Assembly: GCA_964035795.1 (NCBI GenBank)
Contig: OZ038322.1
Coordinates: forward strand, 18,888,674-18,952,673
Direction: 5' to 3'
DNA length: 64,000 bases
Origin: Pterobdella sp. o SKG-2022
Lineage: Eukaryota; Annelida; Clitellata; Hirudinida; Piscicolidae
The position numbers and the translations under genes are program-made. Position 1 is the stretch's first letter; every line of letters begins with the position of its first letter. The notes below the pieces were generated by a model. It made no database searches. It was not told the DNA's origin and worked only from the letters and a program-made list of their open reading frames with translations. Below are positions 60,101 to 64,000 of this stretch, piece after piece.

Positions 60101-63100
60101 AAAAGGAGAGACGTATGATGATTCGACAAAAAAGATTTTAGGGGAAAATGATATAGGAAAGCTAAGTAATACCGCTGCAAATATCTAATATATTTAATGA
60201 TTAAAATTACGCAAAAACAGAATTAAAAGTTAACCGCATATGTCTCTTACACAAAAAAAATTTTTCTTCTGTAATAACGATATAATAGAGTTAAAATCAC
60301 TTTAAGCGACTGACTTAAAACATTTATATATCCAGATGCCACGATAAAGCCATAGTCGTTCTTAGCCTCGCAACTGACCACCATGGAGTCAGTCTTCCTG
60401 GCTGCTTTTGTGCAGTTTGCACACACATTCCTCACAAGCAATTCATTCTTGTTTGTCATAAATGATATTCCTGGCTCATTCTCTGATAACAGCAGTTAAT
60501 GGGGGTGTTTTAGTATGTGTATTCACGAAATGTGTTAAAAATATATTATCGTCAAATGTATCTCTTAATATTGATATTTAAGGTTACTTTAATATATGGA
60601 ATATTCATAGTTTTAAGGATCAATGGAAGTTTCAAAGCACCCCAACTTTTGCCTGTTAAAAGGTTGCTTGAACATCCCGTAAGATAAGAAATGTAATAAA
60701 ACCAACTGAAATTTGTTATATTTGATCAGAACTTTTTGTGTTCTAGAAAATATTGGTCGCTATGACGGCTTGAAAAGCATGAACTAGTTTTTAAAAATTA
60801 ACGTTAATTATGAATTTTATAGAGCTAACGTGTTTATTAAGTTTCTCTCATGAATATTAATGTCTGATATTAATAATAATAATAATTAATTATTCGTATA
60901 GCGCCTTTTACTCATCGTTCAAAGGCGCTCTGCTATGAACTGCTTAAAGAAGCAAGTTTTTAGGTTTTTGAGGAAAATAGGATAAGAAGAAGACTTAAGA
61001 TTGGCAGAAAGAGAGTTCCAGAGAAGTGGACCAAAGAAAAAAAAAGCAGATTTAGCATAGGAGTGAGAGAGAGAGATAATAAAAAGTTGAGAACGAATAA
61101 AGGACCGTAGGCCGGCTTGTTTAGGAGGTAGTAAAAGGTTAGAAAGATAGGAAGGCGAAGTAGAATGAGAAATTTTGAACATGAGAGTGCAGATTTTGAA
61201 GGAAAAGCGAAAGTGAGGAGGTAGCCAAAGAAAATCGAATGGAGAGATATGGATGAATTTAGGAGTATGAGAGACGAGGCGTGCAGCAGAGTTTAAAGCT
61301 TTAGTCAGAGGGTAGAGAGTAAATTTAGAAAGATTAAAATACAGAGTTGCAGTAATCAAGTCGAGAGAGAACAAGAGAGCAGACAAGAATCTTAAGAGGC
61401 ATCATCGAGATAAGAAGAGATCTGTCTGATACGACTTAGGTGAAAAAAACAAGAAGAAAAAGCAACAGAGAGGATTTGAGGATTGAAAGAAAGGGAAGAA
61501 TCAAGGAGAAAGCCAAGACAGCGAAAAGTGGAGGAGGGGTAGATAGTTAGGTCAGAGATCATAATGGGAGAGAGAGCGGAAAGAAGAAATTTAGACTTAG
61601 AAAGATAGCTATTAAAGTTATTACATACGATGTCTCTAAAAAACCAAGCTTGTAATTATAACTTATTGGGTTCAGGCTATGAGTAATAACAATTATTATC
61701 AATTATCATTTGGAAAACAAATTATGAAGCACTTAGGCATCCACGTTGTTTCAGTATCATAAGACCTTTAAATGATTAATAAGACGTATTTTTTATTTTA
61801 CAAAATTAAATTACTCATAATGATAGTTAAAAACATTAACAAACCATCGATTGGTCTTTGATTGATGTACCACTGGATCTGTAAAGGAGGGCTGCCAGAA
61901 ACCTTGCAAAGCACTCTAGCATTATCACCCTCCGTTACGTTTTGGTTACGTGGATGAAAATCCGGCGTGTGGAAGTACGGAGACTCTGTATTTGTGTTGG
62001 TGCTACAAAGCATGGGAAAAGTATTCAAGCTCAATTTATAATATTCTTTTTATTTACAAAAAAACGGTGCTAATGGTAGACGTGCGTGAGAACAGAAGCA
62101 AAAAATTTTCGTCATTCATTTTATGATCTTCAATCGAATAAATCAGACCAACTAAAGAAAGTATATAACGTCAATGTAAAAAAATTAGAGAAAAATAGTT
62201 ATAACTTTCGTAAACAAACTTAATGGATGAAAGATGAAAATAGTAATTTTATATCATAAACTTGCAATGGAAACTATTCAAAAGATTATAATGAAAACTT
62301 ATAAGCATAAGAATTATGATTAGTTCTGATGCGAACTATTAGACATATAACTACTAAGAGTGATCCAGCTATTGAATTTTAAAATGCTCTTTATCATTAT
62401 CTTCTCACATCATTTGCTTTTTCAATGGGATTTTGATAATATTCCAAATGTTATATTCAGTATAATATAAACTTATATATATATTCGAAAAGTTGAAATA
62501 AAATCAAGATTTTATATTAAAATTGCAACTAAATTAAACTGAATGATAACTTTTGAAATTGTAAAACAACTTATAGAGACTAAACCTAAGGATATTGATA
62601 TCAAAATACTGGACTTTATTATAAGCTTATATTTCAGATTTGTGATATAGTGTTAACGATGAAGATACAAATAACAAAACATGTAACAATGATGATGATA
62701 TAACAAAAGCAAACCATTAACAGTAAGCATCACACTTCCTTCGACGCTTCCAACGGAACAAATGTACTCACCCTCATCCTTCTTTTGTGCATTCATTATT
62801 GTCGCACGCCACCTAATAGAGCCATTTTAAAGATCATATTAACGATATTAATGTAGCCTAAAAAATTTAAAATCAAAAAAACACATTTATATGTAAATTT
62901 CTTTGTTCACTCAGTTTTTTAGTGTTTTATAACTTTTTTCAGGTCACTATTGATATTCAATAATATACTAAAGTTTTATGGTAAACTCTAGCTTCGTTTC
63001 TCAACTGATGCATTAAAATATTTCCCAGATTTGATGTTTTTCAATAATTATAAAACTAAACAAATTAGTATTAGTCAATAAGGATTACAAGAACAATATC

Positions 63101-63876
63101 TTTGGTATTTAAAAATAATAATGATAACAAGATTATTAAACACGCAATGGAAGCAATAAAGGTTCAAAATGAAAACTTTGTCAGTGCTCGTTGAATATAA
63201 TTGTAACAATTATAACGTCTTAGTTTAACGCCTTCATTTTCCCCTAGGTATATGCTGAAAAAGTTGGTGATGTGGTCCAAAAAGAGAGACTATATTTAAA
63301 AACAAACTGGTTTGTAAAAATCACTAGAATGATTTGGAATTTTTATCAAAAAACTAGTAAAAAAGTGATAAAAAATAATATTTTTAAAATGAAAAAATGA
63401 TTTTAAAAACAAGCTTGAAACTATTTTATGCAATGAATTAGATCATTATAACAAGATAGTATCATTAATTTCGAATAAGTATGATAGATCTAAGCTGGGA
63501 TATTTATAGGCAATAACTTCAAAAAAATAATTAGTCTAATTGACCTTCCAGTAAAAATCATTTTGAGATAGTCTTTAACAATGCCATCAAATACATTAGT
63601 GAAGTGAATGTATCCTTATATAGCTACCAATTATATGTGATGACTCATTAGATTTTAAGTTCAAGAGAATATTTAAAAATGTAAATGAATAATACTTCGA
63701 AGGAATTGAATTTTTTATATATATCTAAATTAAAAAAAAACTCCACTAAAATGAAAACACATAATTTTATTGATATATACAATATAACAGACTTGGAGTT
63801 GCCATAGTTTGCTTTCAATAATGAATCTTTTGATTGCCCTTGTTTTCTCCAAGTCACACTATTCTGCTCATTGTCC
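57103..63876 (-). CDS. L1-family-like Ig cell-adhesion molecule (5' partial)
   Basis: Ten minus-strand exons, all in phase, about 380 aa: 63876-63793, 62812-62715, 61985-61845, 60482-60315, 59852-59650, 59476-59401, 59122-59042, 58876-58751, 58350-58272, 57190-57103. The 5' exons lie beyond the right edge. Three Ig domains are visible, the first partial: VTWRKQG and KKDEGEYICSVGS; ARVLCKVSGSPPLQIQWYIN and MVVSCEAKNDYGFIVASGY; WNCSVSQDVLTPTTVVWRR and GIYECYADNGYSTSSVKV. The second resembles the L1/neurofascin domain ending QCNASNxxGYLLANA. A transmembrane helix (WWVVLLFLIILFVLVLLLVA) follows directly. The tail (LKDSQFADYTRKEVYGSK then HTLNS) recalls the L1-family segment KDETFGEYSDNEEKAFGSSQ, and ends in an acidic run with no FIGQY ankyrin motif. 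L1-type proteins mediate neuronal adhesion and axon growth. Fibronectin-III repeats are absent: the Ig-to-TM intron is only about 165 bp. Confidence 0.8.
57191..58271 (-). other. Intron of the L1-type gene
   Basis: About 1.1 kb between the last two exons. Plus-strand frames at 57169-57453 and 57657-57956 lie here but are Phe/Lys-rich with no motif. No alternative tail exon with an ankyrin-binding motif was seen. Confidence 0.45.
58361..58394. repeat. (AT)n microsatellite
   Basis: Interrupted AT repeats immediately upstream (minus-strand sense) of the 58350 exon, overlapping its polypyrimidine/branch region. Confidence 0.8.
60871..61625 (-). mobile_element. 3' fragment of a CR1/L2-like non-LTR retrotransposon (degenerate)
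   Basis: Minus-strand frames match the C-terminal end of non-LTR reverse transcriptases: RCLGFLLDSSLSFNPQI, then SRIRQIS, then a frameshift, then a frame at 61386-60919 with LNSAARLVSHTPKFIHIS, FLWLPPHFRFSFKICTLMF, PSYLSNLLLPP and FFFGPLLWNSLSANLKSS, the classic order. At least one frameshift breaks the reading, and the catalytic part is absent, so it is a dead 5'-truncated copy. Its 3' end carries AAAGGCGC-type complementary blocks (AGCGCCTTT and AAAGGCGCTAT) and a (TAA)n tail at 60871-60888. It sits in an intron of the L1-type gene in the same orientation. Confidence 0.88.
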
Positions 63877-64000
63877 CTGTATAGTTTGTAGGTGATACAA
63901 AATTGAAATATATTACTTAAACTTTAGGCATCATTATTCAAAATGATAAAATAATTATCTGAAAAATTTAACTTCACAAAATGAACTAAATTTGAATAAT

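Noticed and set aside
59853..60314. An additional complete Ig domain between the second and third visible ones
   Set aside because: The stretch is AT-rich with stops in all frames and no Cys/Trp pattern.

Overview
This is animal nuclear DNA: strongly AT-rich, with short GT-AG introns, no bacterial-type operons, and genes found only in metazoans. A four-transmembrane innexin of protostome type, an L1-family cell-adhesion gene, a Kv-beta (KCNAB) gene, a tRNA-derived SINE family and a CR1/L2-like LINE remnant together suggest an invertebrate, most likely a protostome. The sequence does not fix the species. Gene models were built by hand, joining exons whose splice phases agree. For every multi-exon gene from first ATG to stop, the exon lengths add up to a multiple of three.

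Layout, left to right. 1-1808 (+): last six exons of a coiled-coil protein. 3792-8930 (+): 13-exon PHD+SET gene of the UpSET/KMT2E/SETD5 family. 11568-14110 (+): two-exon acidic, disordered protein of 727 aa with a repeated short motif. 16400-20663 (-): five-exon cysteine-rich membrane protein of 304 aa. 20906-21453 (-): last exon of another Asn/His-rich surface protein, with a possible upstream exon near 26.3 kb. 27537-28784 (+): innexin with an uninterrupted CDS. 31946-34941 (-): eight-exon disordered phosphoprotein-like gene of 663 aa with a PP1-docking-like motif. 34.9-41.8 kb: gene-poor, with a few candidate exons. 41803-51030 (+): Kv-beta subunit, 14 exons. 52367-55045 (-): single-exon Asn-rich protein of 892 aa with an AT-hook. 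55749-56463 (+): small secreted cysteine-rich protein. 57103-63876 (-): ten exons of an L1-type adhesion molecule whose 5' end lies beyond the window.

Repeats: a perfect 47-bp stem hairpin at 20.8 kb with a diverged half-copy 1.6 kb away; two copies of a tRNA-derived SINE (29.7 kb, 41.6 kb); a 23-bp perfect inverted repeat next to the second SINE; a LINE 3' fragment in an L1-gene intron; and several microsatellites.

The genes form no obvious pathway. By family, several act at the surface or membrane of excitable or neural cells (innexin gap junctions, Kv-beta, L1-type adhesion), and others are probably nuclear (PHD/SET regulator, AT-hook protein). The strongest leads are the L1-type gene, which goes from its last Ig domain straight to the membrane with no fibronectin-III repeats, the long perfect hairpin, and a cluster of unfamiliar minus-strand cysteine-rich membrane proteins.
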